A DNA stretch of 64,000 bases from Bog-473 sp963779735 (GCA_963779735.1 CAVZZJ010000011.1:1-64000), one strand, 5' to 3'; shown: positions 1-9,053, counted from the first letter of the stretch. Notes: generated by a model not told the origin, from the letters alone. Numbers and translations are program-made.

Positions 1-313
1 TAATGATGGCGTGGCCGAACGGCACCAATTGGCTTGTCAGCTCGGTGTCGCTCTTACGGGGCCACCAACGCCCGACGTGGTAAGAGCGGAAAATGACCTC
101 GTAGATCTGCCCCCCGTCGATTTTGGACCCGGCTCCTTGCTGTTCCGCTGTCATTTCTTGGCGGCGACTCGCCCCTGCGTCGTACGAGGCGCGGTCCTCA
201 TGACCGCGTCGGGACCATTTCCGTCCGCCTGTTCAGGGCATCCCGGTACCGTCAAATCCATGAAGCCCTTTGTTCTCGCCACACTTTGCAGCGGCATAGA
301 CCAGCTCGGGATC
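1..313. other. No supported gene
   Basis: Several overlapping open frames exist on both strands, but none shows a recognisable domain, a convincing ribosome binding site or actinobacterial-looking protein composition. I see nothing in it I can name. Confidence 0.4.
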
Positions 314-517
314 GTGGGCACCGTGTCGCCGGGGGTCTTTGCCCAGGCGGGCCAATGTTGGCGTTTCGTCTACGAGAATCCTTCGTGCCAGGCGGGGCAC
401 TGCATGGAGCCCGTGACCTGGAGGCGCCGATACCGATACGCCAGCGGGTGGAAGCCGGTCTGGAGCTGCGACGGGCACACTGGCGAGCTGGTGGGTGGCA
501 AGCGGGTGAGAACGTAA
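314..517 (+). CDS. Small Cys/Trp-rich hypothetical protein
   Basis: About 67 residues in the C-terminal part of a longer open frame. The composition looks protein-like: four cysteines, five tryptophans and short motifs such as CWRFVYE, GHCMEP and WSCDGH, with Cys and His spaced as in small zinc-ribbon-like proteins. No family is recognised for certain. The start is uncertain: GTG at 314 or 323 are both possible and neither has a strong ribosome binding site. A strong hairpin about 90 bases downstream (609-646) would fit its terminator. It could be spurious. Confidence 0.35.
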   Translation: MGTVSPGVFAQAGQCWRFVYENPSCQAGHCMEPVTWRRRYRYASGWKPVWSCDGHTGELVGGKRVRT

Positions 518-608
518 CGCGATTGCCAAGCCCTCCTTAGGTCGGTCTTATGCCCGTTCCCTATCGTGGAACATGTCGCCGGTTGCTCCTTTCCGGTGAA
601 TGCGACCG

Positions 609-646
609 ACACCCCCGGACCGTGTCCGCTGACGGTCTGGGGGTGT
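609..646 (+). terminator. Strong hairpin, possible terminator
   Basis: A 15-base arm at 609-623 pairs with 632-646 across an 8-base loop, with about one mismatch and one G-T pair. There is no T-run after it, so it would be an I-shaped terminator of the kind common in GC-rich actinobacteria. It lies downstream of the small gene ending at 517. Confidence 0.45.
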
Positions 647-681
647 TCGGCGACCCGCCCCGGCCTTCGAGTGCGTCTCAT

Positions 682-711
682 ATGCATCTATTCGCCCTAG
701 GTCCTCTCCCT
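682..711 (+). repeat. Degenerate direct repeat, copy 1
   Basis: Begins ATGCATCTATTCGCCCTA and ends CCTCTCCCT. A similar block with a slightly longer middle occurs at 830-861. No gene overlaps it. It could be a duplicated promoter or operator segment. Confidence 0.35.
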
Positions 712-829
712 ATGTCAGGGAACCACCTGTCGGGGAATTGGTGACCTGGTCGGGGGTCGTGAGGGGCGGGTTTCGGCCCTCCCCCTGCCGCGTGGGGTGC
801 CGCAGGTGCCTCGCTGGCAGGTAGCCCAG

Positions 830-861
830 ATGCATCGATTCACCCCCCTGGGGTACTCTCC
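830..861 (+). repeat. Degenerate direct repeat, copy 2
   Basis: Begins ATGCATCGATTCACCC and ends ACTCTCCCT, matching the copy at 682-711 at both ends. It lies just upstream of the small gene at 900, followed by a hairpin (arms 867-872 and 879-884) and then a GGTGGAGG ribosome binding site. Confidence 0.35.
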
Positions 862-899
862 CTCAAGGGCGCGCCAGGGCGCCCGGTGGAGGTAAAACG

Positions 900-1154
900 G
901 TGCGTCCGGGAACGGTACGAGCCATCGAGTACGAGATCGTGCACCAGAGCCAGGCTGAGCATCTGGGCCTGGGTCGAACGATCTTGCACCATGAGCTCAA
1001 ATCGTCACCCGAGTTGGGCGTCTTCTGGTGCGTCGACGACTGGGGCCGGAAGGTGACAATCGTGAGCGCAACTGAACATGTCCGGAAACTCGTCGCGAAC
1101 GGCAAGGCCAGCCATCCAGATGGGCTCGATCTAAAGGGAAGCTGTTCCTCGTGA
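900..1154 (+). CDS. Small hypothetical protein
   Basis: An 84-residue frame starting with GTG, with GGTGGAGG a good distance upstream. No signal peptide, membrane segment or known domain is recognised. The upstream leader can fold a 6-bp GC stem right before the ribosome binding site, which might affect translation. A strong hairpin at 1298-1333 lies downstream. The ribosome binding site and the flanking hairpin make it more credible than the other short frames here. Function unknown. Confidence 0.45.
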   Translation: MRPGTVRAIEYEIVHQSQAEHLGLGRTILHHELKSSPELGVFWCVDDWGRKVTIVSATEHVRKLVANGKASHPDGLDLKGSCSS

Positions 1155-1297
1155 TGGTGAGTGGCTGGCGCACCAGCTGTAGTTAATCGTGGGGCAGAAG
1201 TTAACGCGATCGCAAAGCAAAACGCGTCCGGATGTCCACGTCGACCGGTATGTGGATCCCAGTCGCCCCTCCTCCCCCCTGAGGGTTGGTGACCGAT

Positions 1298-1333
1298 ACG
1301 CCCCCGGACTGACGCTTGTGGTCGCGGGGGCGT
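1298..1333 (+). terminator. GC-rich hairpin, possible terminator
   Basis: ACGCCCCC at 1298-1305 pairs with GGGGGCGT at 1326-1333 and is followed by TTTC. It resembles the hairpin at 609-646 in having a C5/G5 stem core. The 318-base gap between 1154 and 1473 holds this hairpin and no gene I can support. Confidence 0.5.
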
Positions 1334-1472
1334 TTCGCGTTCACACACTTCGGAATGAGCGGGGTCTGGTGGCCCGCTCTCGCCTACGCTCGCGATAGTT
1401 ACATGTGGTTCGGTACCTCGGGGACAGGGGCGCGTCCTCCCCCTTGGTGCTCTCAGTTACGATCTGAGTGCG

Positions 1473-1940
1473 ATGAGGCCGTGGTTGGTGGTACCTGTGT
1501 CGGTGGTAACTGGAGTCATTGCCCTCGGCTGCAGCAGCGCCACCCCGGCAGCGTCATCACGCTCGACGCCAGGGTCACTGAAGGTAAACGTGACATCTGT
1601 TACGCCAACCCTGGAGCCGTATAATCCGCAACTCTCCAACCATGGCATACCCGCTGAGCAGGTCAACTTCACCGTTATTGGTCTGCCAACGCCATCGACC
1701 GACATGTACCTTCATTGCCACGTCGCCGTGTCCCATTCTGGCCAGCAGGTAGGAGCGACGTCGATGGTTGCCGGAGTGAGTGCAACCCCGCCCCCGCCGC
1801 CGTTGCTTGGTCCATATGAAACGCGTGGCGGGAAATCCCGGCAGTCGGTAAGCGTCGAGGTCACCGGGGACAACTTCGAGGGACAACCTTCCGACGCTCA
1901 TGTGGCGTGCCTCGCCAATGCAAGCCCGATTGGCAAGTGA
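1473..1940 (+). CDS. Putative secreted lipoprotein
   Basis: 155 residues. The N-terminus has a short basic start, a hydrophobic stretch (about residues 4-17) and a lipobox ending A-L-G-C at about 17-20, so it should be exported, lipidated on the cysteine and anchored outside the membrane. The mature part is rich in Ser, Thr, Pro and Val and has a PPPPPLLGP segment. No enzymatic domain is recognised; the beta-rich look suggests a binding or surface role, which is only a guess. It stands alone, with the SRPBCC gene about 220 bases downstream. Confidence 0.65.
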   Translation: MRPWLVVPVSVVTGVIALGCSSATPAASSRSTPGSLKVNVTSVTPTLEPYNPQLSNHGIPAEQVNFTVIGLPTPSTDMYLHCHVAVSHSGQQVGATSMVAGVSATPPPPPLLGPYETRGGKSRQSVSVEVTGDNFEGQPSDAHVACLANASPIGK

Positions 1941-2157
1941 CTCAGGTCGCTGGGACGGTGGGACAGTCCGGCACTTACATCGGTGATCCACCTTGCTGAC
2001 AACACTGTCAAAGCGGGCTACCTCGAATCGGTCAGAATGTGAATTTCTGACCGATGAATGAATTCGCGGGACCTGCAACGTCCAAGTGTGTGAAACCGCT
2101 GAGTGCTCGATAGAGCAGACGAGAGTGCAGGGGCAGAGAGAAGGAGAGGACTGGATC

Positions 2158-2676
2158 ATGGCAGAGGAAAGCAAGCCGGTCGAAGTGTCACGCAAAATCG
2201 AAGCACCGGCGGCCCTCATCTTCAAGATCCTGACGAATCCGCAACGTCACATGGATTTCGACGGATCCGAAATGCTCCGGGGAGCTGTCCTCGGCCGTCC
2301 CATCTCCGACGTGGGCGACACCTTCACCATGAAGATGCATCGGCTCGGAGACGACTACCTCATGCTCAACTATGTGGTGGAGTTCGAGCCAGATCGGCGC
2401 ATATTTTGGGAACCAGCTCCCGGAGACCCTTCTCGGGCTGAGGGTGATGATCCATCCAAAGTCGGCATTCCTGCGGGCTACCGCTGGGGCTACATCCTCA
2501 CTCCGGACGGTGACGACGCCACCGTCGTCACGGAGGTATTTGACTATGGCACCGTGACGGAGGAGATCCGCCAATCCCTGTTGCGCGATGGCGGGGCGTG
2601 GATCAACGGGACCAATTCGGTGCTTGAGTCCATGACGGCCAGCCTGGAGAGGCTCGAGAAGATCAGTACCGAGTAG
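2158..2676 (+). CDS. SRPBCC (START/AHSA1-like) family protein
   Basis: 172 residues from the ATG at 2158, chosen because GAGAAGGAGAGGA lies just upstream; the frame is open further 5'. The N-terminal pattern (SRKIEAPAALIFKILTNPQRH) and the strand-rich middle followed by a long C-terminal helix (WINGTNSVLESMTASLERLEK) are typical of the SRPBCC helix-grip fold, which forms a cavity for a hydrophobic ligand. Members act as lipid or polyketide binders or cyclases; the ligand here cannot be predicted. A hairpin follows at 2728-2758. Confidence 0.8.
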   Translation: MAEESKPVEVSRKIEAPAALIFKILTNPQRHMDFDGSEMLRGAVLGRPISDVGDTFTMKMHRLGDDYLMLNYVVEFEPDRRIFWEPAPGDPSRAEGDDPSKVGIPAGYRWGYILTPDGDDATVVTEVFDYGTVTEEIRQSLLRDGGAWINGTNSVLESMTASLERLEKISTE

Positions 2677-2727
2677 AGACCGCTGCCGGTATCGATGAAT
2701 CGGTCTTCAGAGCGTTCGAGTAGGCAG

Positions 2728-2758
2728 ACCCCGCCCCCGTTCGATGCCGGTTCGGGGT
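2728..2758 (+). terminator. Hairpin after SRPBCC gene
   Basis: ACCCCG at 2728-2733 pairs with CGGGGT at 2753-2758, with an inner CCG/CGG pairing. It sits between the + strand SRPBCC gene and a - strand gene remnant, where a terminator would be expected. Confidence 0.4.
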
Positions 2759-2785
2759 GCGGCTGGTCGGCACACATGCGTGGCG

Positions 2786-3310
2786 CTACGAGATTTGACC
2801 GATGATCCCACAGTCACCGGCGCAATCTCGGTGACGAGGTCTGTAAGTTGCAGAGCCAATGCAAGGCTCTATGGGACGAGGTAAATCGGTAGCCCACTGC
2901 ATTGCCGGCTCGGTTAAGTGAATCGCCCTGGGTTGCTTGGAGGCTCCGTCAAACCAGGGCGATTCGACACGACGTGGGTCTCCGACCTGTGTGTAGAGCC
3001 AGCGCAGGTACGCGCGACGGAGAACTCCATCGACATTGGCAATACCTCGGTCGGCCAGGCGGTGCTCGGCGCGGATGAGGCCCTCGGCGGTGAACAAGGT
3101 CATCTGGGTGTCGTGCGTAATCATTCCCGTGCCCCCGTAAGCCGACGCAAAACTGCGGATCCCGTTCGGGCCGAACCGTTTGCGGATCTCGGGCCAGGAG
3201 AGGAACTCAACCGGAGCACCGAGCGCATCTCCTATGGCGCCGCCGAGGAGACACGCCACGAAGCGCTCACTCAGATTCGGTTCCGATGCGATCGGGAAGG
3301 TTGTTGTCAT
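2786..3310 (-). pseudogene. Truncated ADP-ribosylglycohydrolase-like gene
   Basis: The first roughly 110 residues match the N-terminal half of the ADP-ribosylglycohydrolase (DraG-like) family: GGAIGDALGAPVEF, then ITHDTQMTLFTAEGLIRA with the Thr/Asp metal-site region. These enzymes remove ADP-ribose from proteins using two magnesium ions and are normally about 300 residues or longer. Here the frame ends at 174 residues, and the last 60 or so do not resemble the family; the usual NDSKGCGG-type motif and the C-terminal metal ligands are absent. It is probably a decayed remnant. The start at 3310 is preferred because GGAGG lies 11 bases upstream. Confidence 0.6.
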
Positions 3311-3469
3311 CTCCGCAAACACCTCCATGCGCCAATTTAATGCCCGGCACCATGGCACGGCCGGATGGATGAACCGGCACCAAACCTCACCAGGTTGATG
3401 GTCGATCACTCGCCCCCACAAGACGGCTCAACAGGCCACTTCGCAGATCCAGTCGAACAATCACTCAAA

Positions 3470-3483
3470 TGCCCAGCTGGGCA
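3470..3483. promoter_or_regulatory. 14-bp perfect palindrome before flavin monooxygenase
   Basis: TGCCCAGCTGGGCA, perfectly self-complementary, ends 13 bases before the GTG at 3497. It could be a repressor operator or a hairpin overlapping the ribosome binding site region. Confidence 0.35.
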
Positions 3484-3496
3484 CTAGATTGCGCTT

Positions 3497-4648
3497 GTGC
3501 ACTTTGGCTCCATCGATCGCGAGGAACTGTTGGGAACAGCTCGTGAGCTGGTGCCGATTCTTCGGGAGCGGGCTCGAAAGACCGAACAGCTCCGTCGGGT
3601 TCCCGATGAGACGATCAGCGACCTTCAGGCCGCCGGGTTGTTCAAGGTGCTACAACCGGCCTGCTACGGCGGTTACGAGGCGGACTTGGCGACGTATTTC
3701 GACATCGTGTCGACGCTGTCGGCCGCTGACGGCTCCGTTGGTTGGGTCTACAGCGTCCTGTTGGTCCAGACCTGGACGTTGACGCTGATGCACCCCCGAG
3801 CCAGCGACGAGGTGTGGGGCAGCGACCCGTCGACACTGATGAGTTCGGCCAGTGCGCCCCGGTCCGGTTATATAGAGAAGGTCGCCGACGGGTACCGGAT
3901 CGACGGGCGGTTCGGGTTCTCGTCGGGGTGTCACCATGCGTCGTGGGTCTTCGTGTTGGGCGTGCCGCGCAACGCCCCCGAGGAGGGTTTGACCAGCTTC
4001 TTGGTGCCTGAGAGCGACTACGAAATCGTCGACAACTGGAACGTGATGGGCCTGTGCGGCACCGGGAGCTGTGACGTGGTCGTCGACACCACGGTGCCCA
4101 TCCATCGGGTGCGCAGCATCTCCACGCCTGGCTCCGACATCAGCGACGCGCCGATCTACAAGGTGCCGTTCATGACGATCTTCCCTCACGCGGCGACGGT
4201 TCCCCTCGTCGGCATCGCGCAGGGGGCGCTCGACGACTACCTCACATTGCAAAAGGACCGGATCACCCTATTGGGCAGCACGGCGGCCAGCCAGCCGAGC
4301 ACCCAGATCCGTGTGGCGGAGTCAGCCGCAGATCTCGATGCCGCCCGTCTCAGCTTGTCCAGGAACTTCGAAGAGATGAGCGACGCTGCAATCGCGGGCG
4401 GACACTACACAGCTGAGCTTCTGGCTCGGATGGACCGCGACCAGGTGCTCGCCACCAGACGCGCCGTCGCCGCGGTCGACCGTGTCTTCGCCAACGCCGG
4501 AGCCGGAGCGCTGAGCCTTGACAATCCCATTCAGCGCGCCTGGCGAGACGTCCACGCCGGTGCCGCGCACTTTGCCGCCGTGCCCGAAGGCAAGCTGGCC
4601 GCGTACGGTGCTAACGCCTTGGGCCTCCCGCCAACCGCGGCTCGCTAA
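3497..4648 (+). CDS. Acyl-CoA dehydrogenase-fold flavin monooxygenase (HsaA/HpaB-like)
   Basis: 383 residues with the whole acyl-CoA dehydrogenase fold. The C-terminus (NPIQRAWRDVHAGAAHFA) is characteristic of the two-component flavin monooxygenase branch (HsaA, 4-hydroxyphenylacetate 3-hydroxylase, dibenzothiophene-type enzymes) rather than true acyl-CoA dehydrogenases. Those enzymes use reduced flavin supplied by a separate reductase to hydroxylate phenolic or ring substrates. No HsaB-type reductase is seen in the window. The GTG at 3497 fits the conserved N-terminal helix. Dehydrogenase activity remains the alternative. Confidence 0.75.
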   Translation: MHFGSIDREELLGTARELVPILRERARKTEQLRRVPDETISDLQAAGLFKVLQPACYGGYEADLATYFDIVSTLSAADGSVGWVYSVLLVQTWTLTLMHPRASDEVWGSDPSTLMSSASAPRSGYIEKVADGYRIDGRFGFSSGCHHASWVFVLGVPRNAPEEGLTSFLVPESDYEIVDNWNVMGLCGTGSCDVVVDTTVPIHRVRSISTPGSDISDAPIYKVPFMTIFPHAATVPLVGIAQGALDDYLTLQKDRITLLGSTAASQPSTQIRVAESAADLDAARLSLSRNFEEMSDAAIAGGHYTAELLARMDRDQVLATRRAVAAVDRVFANAGAGALSLDNPIQRAWRDVHAGAAHFAAVPEGKLAAYGANALGLPPTAAR

Positions 4649-5428
4649 CCCACCGCGACAGAGGTGACGGACTGGTTCGCATTACTACCGGGTCACTCTG
4701 ACTCCCGGCAGGCCGGCCCTCAATCTCTCCAGCTCCTCGTCCATCAGAGGCATGTCCTGCAGGCCGAGCTACTCCAGCCTCAACAGGTTGGCCACGAACG
4801 CCCAACCGGCAACGGTGAGCGATTATGACGGCGCACCTCTCCCACCGAACGCCCGAAGATGAGCATCGATCACTCGGTTAGCGACCGCTTCGCCTGGGCA
4901 GGTGTGCGGACTGTCGTCAACCTCGCAGCCGATGCATCGGACTTCGTACCGCCTATTCGGCAGAATCGTCGTGATCAGTTCGTGCTGAGTCATGGCCAAG
5001 TAAGGCTATCAATGGCCCCGGCGGGATCGCCCTCGGTAGGAGCCGGCAGCTCGCTGACCCTGGGATACCGTTCACACATGAGGCGGGCAAGGAAGGTCAT
5101 CACCCTGATTCTCGTCGGAGGGTTCCTAATGGGGATCAACCACTTCTTTCCATGAAGGAGTGAGGCTGGTCACCGAGCCGCCAGCAGCAAAAGGATGAAG
5201 TACCAGCTCAGAGGAAACACAAATAGCCCCAGGGACGGTCAGGCAGGAGCCGATCTCCATCCCGGGACAGCGAAGGAGGGGACAGTTTCTTCACCTACAC
5301 CATGAAGGAGTCGGGTTACGCGGCGACCTCCGGGAAAGCGCCGTCGATTCCCCGCCCGAGATCTCTTGACGAGCGTGATTCTTTCGGGGCACTGTACTGT
5401 CGCAACTCGTGAAGGGGGATGCCGTCTC
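4649..5428. other. Long intergenic region with a possible gene remnant
   Basis: No complete gene is supported. On the minus strand, about 4815 to 4685 reads like the C-terminus of a real protein (FVANLLRLE, a stop, then LQDMPLMDEELERLRAGLPG) with an in-frame stop, so it may be a decayed coding fragment. On the plus strand a 25-residue hydrophobic peptide could be encoded at 5078-5155, with a TACCGT box six bases before its ATG as in leaderless genes; this is weak. Confidence 0.3.
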
Positions 5429-6463
5429 ATGATCGACTTAGCCGGAGGGCTCAGCGACGAACTCGAGTTTGTCTTTGCCGACCAGCCCGACGATCCCGAG
5501 ATGCGAGAGTCCGTCAATTCTTGGATCTGGGACGACGGCGTGGAGTTCGGCCTTCCAAGGATCGGAGTCGAAGCTGTCGCGGAAAAATGGGGCACGCATG
5601 ATGTGCAAGTCAACCTCGCCTTCGCCGATGGCCGCGTGTTCAATATCGTTGGTCCGCGTCCGACTCACGATCCATTAGGTAGCGACGGTAAGCCGCGGGT
5701 GCTCGGTGCGGGCCCTCTTTCGTTTGAACTTTTGACACCTTACGGGCACCTGCGCCTCCGAGTTCAAGGTGAGGCAAATGCCACTTCGGTGGAGGCTCAA
5801 ATGGGCGGTGCCTTTCCAGGACAAGGAGAGCTGACGCCGATTGAGCTCGAGGTCGATATTCGTCCGGCGGTGCCTCCATTTATGAACGGTGCCCTTCTCG
5901 AGGATGCAAAGCGCGTGCTTGACACCCAGGAAGAGGGTGACCTGATGGGCCACCCTTGGCGCTTCGAGCAGCTCTGTCGAGCGACCGGCGCACTTCGTAT
6001 CGGCGACGAGTCGTATGAGATCAATGGCGGCGCCAACCGAGTCCGCCGTCAGAGCATCCGTCGCGTGGCCAAGCTCCGTGGACACGCCTGGCAGGCGGGG
6101 CTGTTCCCGAGCGGTCGAGGGTTTGGGTACATCGCCTACCCACCCCGCAACGACGGTGTGGACACCTATAACGAGGGCTACATCTTCGAGGGCGATGGCC
6201 CGCTTGTCCCTGCTCGCGTGGTGGACGCTCCTTGGCTGCGGAGGTTGATTCCAAAGGGAGAGGACGTGTCGTGCGTCCTTGAGGCCGAGAACGGTGACAG
6301 TGTGGCCATCAGCGCGCAGTCAGTGATGTCGACGTTCATGGTCATGCCGCCGGAGGTCGGGGGCGGCTTGCAGCTACAACAGGCCATCGCCCGTTATACC
6401 TGGGACGGTGAGATCGGGACGGGCATGATGGAGCGTTCGACTGCGGCTGGCAACCTGGCTTGA
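5429..6463 (+). CDS. DUF7064/DUF7065-like protein, paralogue A
   Basis: 344 residues from the ATG at 5429, with AAGGGGGA upstream. It is homologous along its whole length to the protein at 7754-8770: both start with an LAGG/LSGG segment, then an ADQP/AEQP, a GLPRxGxEAV, a GxxWxAxLFPSGxGFG, a TYNEG, an APWLRRL and a GMMERS motif. I recall this as the DUF7064/DUF7065 pair, beta-rich proteins distantly like carotenoid hydratase or AttH lipocalin-type folds, often found in actinobacterial and sphingomonad lipid or terpenoid catabolic clusters. Biochemical role unknown. No copy of the neighbouring inverted repeat was seen upstream. Confidence 0.7.
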   Translation: MIDLAGGLSDELEFVFADQPDDPEMRESVNSWIWDDGVEFGLPRIGVEAVAEKWGTHDVQVNLAFADGRVFNIVGPRPTHDPLGSDGKPRVLGAGPLSFELLTPYGHLRLRVQGEANATSVEAQMGGAFPGQGELTPIELEVDIRPAVPPFMNGALLEDAKRVLDTQEEGDLMGHPWRFEQLCRATGALRIGDESYEINGGANRVRRQSIRRVAKLRGHAWQAGLFPSGRGFGYIAYPPRNDGVDTYNEGYIFEGDGPLVPARVVDAPWLRRLIPKGEDVSCVLEAENGDSVAISAQSVMSTFMVMPPEVGGGLQLQQAIARYTWDGEIGTGMMERSTAAGNLA

Positions 6464-6568
6464 GGGCGGTTCGCCTGCTCTCTTGGCCTTGCGCTCCCGG
6501 GCGCCCACGTCCTCCAGGCGGTCGGGGCACGGCCTTGCTCTTGTCGCCTTGACTTTCGGGTCCGAGGT

Positions 6569-7708
6569 CTAGTCGATCCCGAATTGATTGTGGTAGAAGG
6601 CGAAATCCTGCCTTATCACCTCCATGTCCAACCCATATGCCGTTGGGTCCGGTCGATTACCCTGCCGGCGATCTTTTGCGCTCTCCTCCCACCACTCCCC
6701 CATGCGCCTCCGTGTGTCAGAGGTGAGGTCGTCACCCAGTTGGCCGTAGAGGTTCTCCATGCAGGCAATCGGGTCACTCTGCATATCGCTGAACGAGGCG
6801 TCGACGAAGCGATCTTCTCGCCCATCGTTGCGAAATTCAATGAGTCGTCGAATCGACTCCAGCCAGATCATGTGCTCGTGCCGTCCGAGCGCCAGGCAGT
6901 CGAACGAATCGGTAAGCGGGGTAGAGAGCGCTTCTTTGACGGCGCACACCGAGGGGATGACGCTGCTGATGTCACGATGGGTCATCACGAATCGAGCGTC
7001 CGGGTAAACGGCGTCGAGGCCCTGAATGGTCGTCATGTGTGACGGCGTCTTCAATGACCACCGAACGGGCGGACACCTCCACTGCAACAGTTTGAGCACT
7101 CGCTTGTGGTACCGATAGGTCGGCTCCATATCGCAGGTCATAAGCCATTCGGTATAGCTCGGCAATATGGCCATGCCCTGAAACAGTTGTGAGTGAAAAT
7201 CGAGGCCCATGAGAAGCAGGCACTCCGATGGACCCGTGGGCGAGGTCGGCAGCATGCCGACGAAGTCCGGGAACATCTGGTGTGACATTTCGATCGACGC
7301 GCGGCAGATGGCGATTCGAGGATCCGTGTGCTCGGTCGAAGTCTCGGGGGGTGGGCACGGCGACGAGGCCTCCCAGGTCCTTAGTGAGCGCCGGGACTGG
7401 TCGCAGGCCAGCAGGAAGCTCAGCGCCGTTGATCCCGTTCTCGGCAGGCCGATGCCGAAAAGCGGAGCGACGATCTCCTGCTGTTCGATCTCCGGGTAGT
7501 CGGCATACCACTTCTCGATGGCGAGCCGGCTGGACAAGAGCCCGACGATCTGGTCGGCGTACACCGCTTCGCCCAGCTCGTTCAGGTTGCCCTCGTCCGT
7601 CAGGGCTCTGAGGAGTGCCTCAAGGCCCAGCTGCCAGGTGTCAGGACCGAAGTCGTCTGCTTGTGCTCGCTCGCATGCCTGCGCAATGAGCTGCTTCTCA
7701 TCCTGCAT
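6569..7708 (-). CDS. Sulfotransferase family protein, paralogue A
   Basis: 379 residues. The 5'-phosphosulfate-binding loop is GLPRTGST at about 87-94, and the 3'-phosphate region is RFVMTHRD at about 239-246, as in PAPS-dependent sulfotransferases (including actinobacterial Stf-type enzymes). The family moves a sulfuryl group from PAPS to hydroxyls of lipids, sterols or sugars; the acceptor here is unknown. The ATG at 7708 has GAGGGGG six bases upstream. It lies 45 bases downstream of the DUF7065-like gene on the same strand, so they are probably co-transcribed. A second copy is at 10652. Confidence 0.85.
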   Translation of the reverse strand: MQDEKQLIAQACERAQADDFGPDTWQLGLEALLRALTDEGNLNELGEAVYADQIVGLLSSRLAIEKWYADYPEIEQQEIVAPLFGIGLPRTGSTALSFLLACDQSRRSLRTWEASSPCPPPETSTEHTDPRIAICRASIEMSHQMFPDFVGMLPTSPTGPSECLLLMGLDFHSQLFQGMAILPSYTEWLMTCDMEPTYRYHKRVLKLLQWRCPPVRWSLKTPSHMTTIQGLDAVYPDARFVMTHRDISSVIPSVCAVKEALSTPLTDSFDCLALGRHEHMIWLESIRRLIEFRNDGREDRFVDASFSDMQSDPIACMENLYGQLGDDLTSDTRRRMGEWWEESAKDRRQGNRPDPTAYGLDMEVIRQDFAFYHNQFGID

Positions 7709-7753
7709 GAACGCCCCCTCTTGTCATTCTTGCTTCCTCGATCGGTCCCGGCC

Positions 7754-8770
7754 TTAGTCCTCCAGTTGATCGACTGGGATGGATCGTTCCATCATTCCGA
7801 ACGTTTCCTCTCCGTCCCAGCGATAACGAACCCCGGCTTGCTGCAGGGCTGGAGCGAACTCCTGCGATCCTCCCGCCATGCAGGCGGATAGGACCGTTTC
7901 TCCCTCGATCCGAACGTCGCCTTCGTCTGTTCTCAGGGTCAAGGAGACGTCCTCTCCGTGCGGTTGGAGTCTGCGCAGCCAAGGTGCGCCCACTAGGAGG
8001 GCGGGGATCACCCGTTCGCCGTCGAAGACGAAGCCCTCATTGTAGGTTAACTGGTCAGGTCGTTCTGGGAATGCGAGGGCGCCGAAACCTTTGCCGCTCG
8101 GGAACAACGCGCTGGGCCAACAGTGTCCCCAGAAACCCCCGACGTCTCGGGTTCCCTGACGGTGGATGCGCAAACCTGTTCCTTGAAATGTCCACTCCTC
8201 GTCCCCGAGGCGCACGCTGCCCTGGGCCGTGCACAGCTGCTCATACCGTGGACTGATAAATGCCCCGGCAAATCCCTTTTCGAAGAGCTCCTTGGACTCT
8301 TGGCTGAGCGTTCCCGACACCCACGGAGGAGCCGCGCACGTGAGCTCCACCTCAACCCGCAGCGCGACCTTGGTGCCGGTGTGATCATCCTTGGCCAGCG
8401 CCGCCGCAGTGGTATCGATGGCTTCGCCGTCAAAGGTGACGGTGAGTGTTTTGAACGGCTCCACGCAGTGGAACTCCAACCCACCAGCCCCGAATGTCCG
8501 ACATGCCCCATCGGCGTCTACCGGCGATCGGCCCGCACCGACCCCGCGAACGACTGCCGTCCGCCCGTCGGGGAAGCCCAAGTTCACCTGAAGTCCCCGC
8601 TGGTCCCAGGACTCGGACACAGCCTCAATGCCCATCCGGGGCAGACCAATCACGCCTTTGTCGTCGGAGACCCAAAACGAGGCGCTCTCGCGAAATTGGG
8701 GATCCTCAGGTTGCTCGGCCAAGAAGAAATCGCGCGATGGGCTCATGCCCCCCGACAGATCCATAGCCAT
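7754..8770 (-). CDS. DUF7064/DUF7065-like protein, paralogue B
   Basis: 338 residues from the ATG at 8770, which has AGGAGGAG at ideal spacing; the frame is open upstream to 8926 but without a better start. It shares order and spacing of motifs with paralogue A at 5429, such as SGGMS, GLPRMGIEAV, ALFPSGKGFG, LTYNEGFVF, GAPWLRRL and FGMMERS. The upstream region has a promoter-like TTTACA-N16-TAATGT overlapped by the inverted repeat shared with the CmcJ operon, so control by the adjacent TetR is likely. Function unknown. Confidence 0.72.
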   Translation of the reverse strand: MAMDLSGGMSPSRDFFLAEQPEDPQFRESASFWVSDDKGVIGLPRMGIEAVSESWDQRGLQVNLGFPDGRTAVVRGVGAGRSPVDADGACRTFGAGGLEFHCVEPFKTLTVTFDGEAIDTTAAALAKDDHTGTKVALRVEVELTCAAPPWVSGTLSQESKELFEKGFAGAFISPRYEQLCTAQGSVRLGDEEWTFQGTGLRIHRQGTRDVGGFWGHCWPSALFPSGKGFGALAFPERPDQLTYNEGFVFDGERVIPALLVGAPWLRRLQPHGEDVSLTLRTDEGDVRIEGETVLSACMAGGSQEFAPALQQAGVRYRWDGEETFGMMERSIPVDQLED

Positions 8771-8846
8771 ATCTCCTCCTCTTGAGACGCAATCAGAGTT
8801 TGCCGCAAGCGGCAAGTCCGAGGCCCCCGAAGCCACCATATGTACG

Positions 8847-8874
8847 ACATTACACTTTAGTCCCATGGTGTAAA
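8847..8874 (-). promoter_or_regulatory. Promoter overlapped by inverted repeat (likely TetR operator)
   Basis: On the minus strand a TTTACA -35 (8874-8869) and a TAATGT -10 (8852-8847) are 16 bases apart and point at the DUF7065-like gene. The same DNA contains TTACA (8850-8854), 14 bases, then TGTAAAC (8869-8875). An identical layout occurs at 9665-9690 upstream of the CmcJ-like gene. Confidence 0.55.
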
Positions 8875-9053
8875 CCAACGTCGTGCCGCTCGTCCCGGGG
8901 ACGGGTGAGTGGAGCCAGCAGCCCACCGAATCTTACGAGCGTTCGCCCCACGATCTTCCAGGGCACTCCCACGTGATTTGTCCTTGAGCATGCTCCGTAG
9001 GTTGAACTCCAAATGTCGAAGGTGCTCCTCACCGAAGTGTCATGCTGAGGGTC

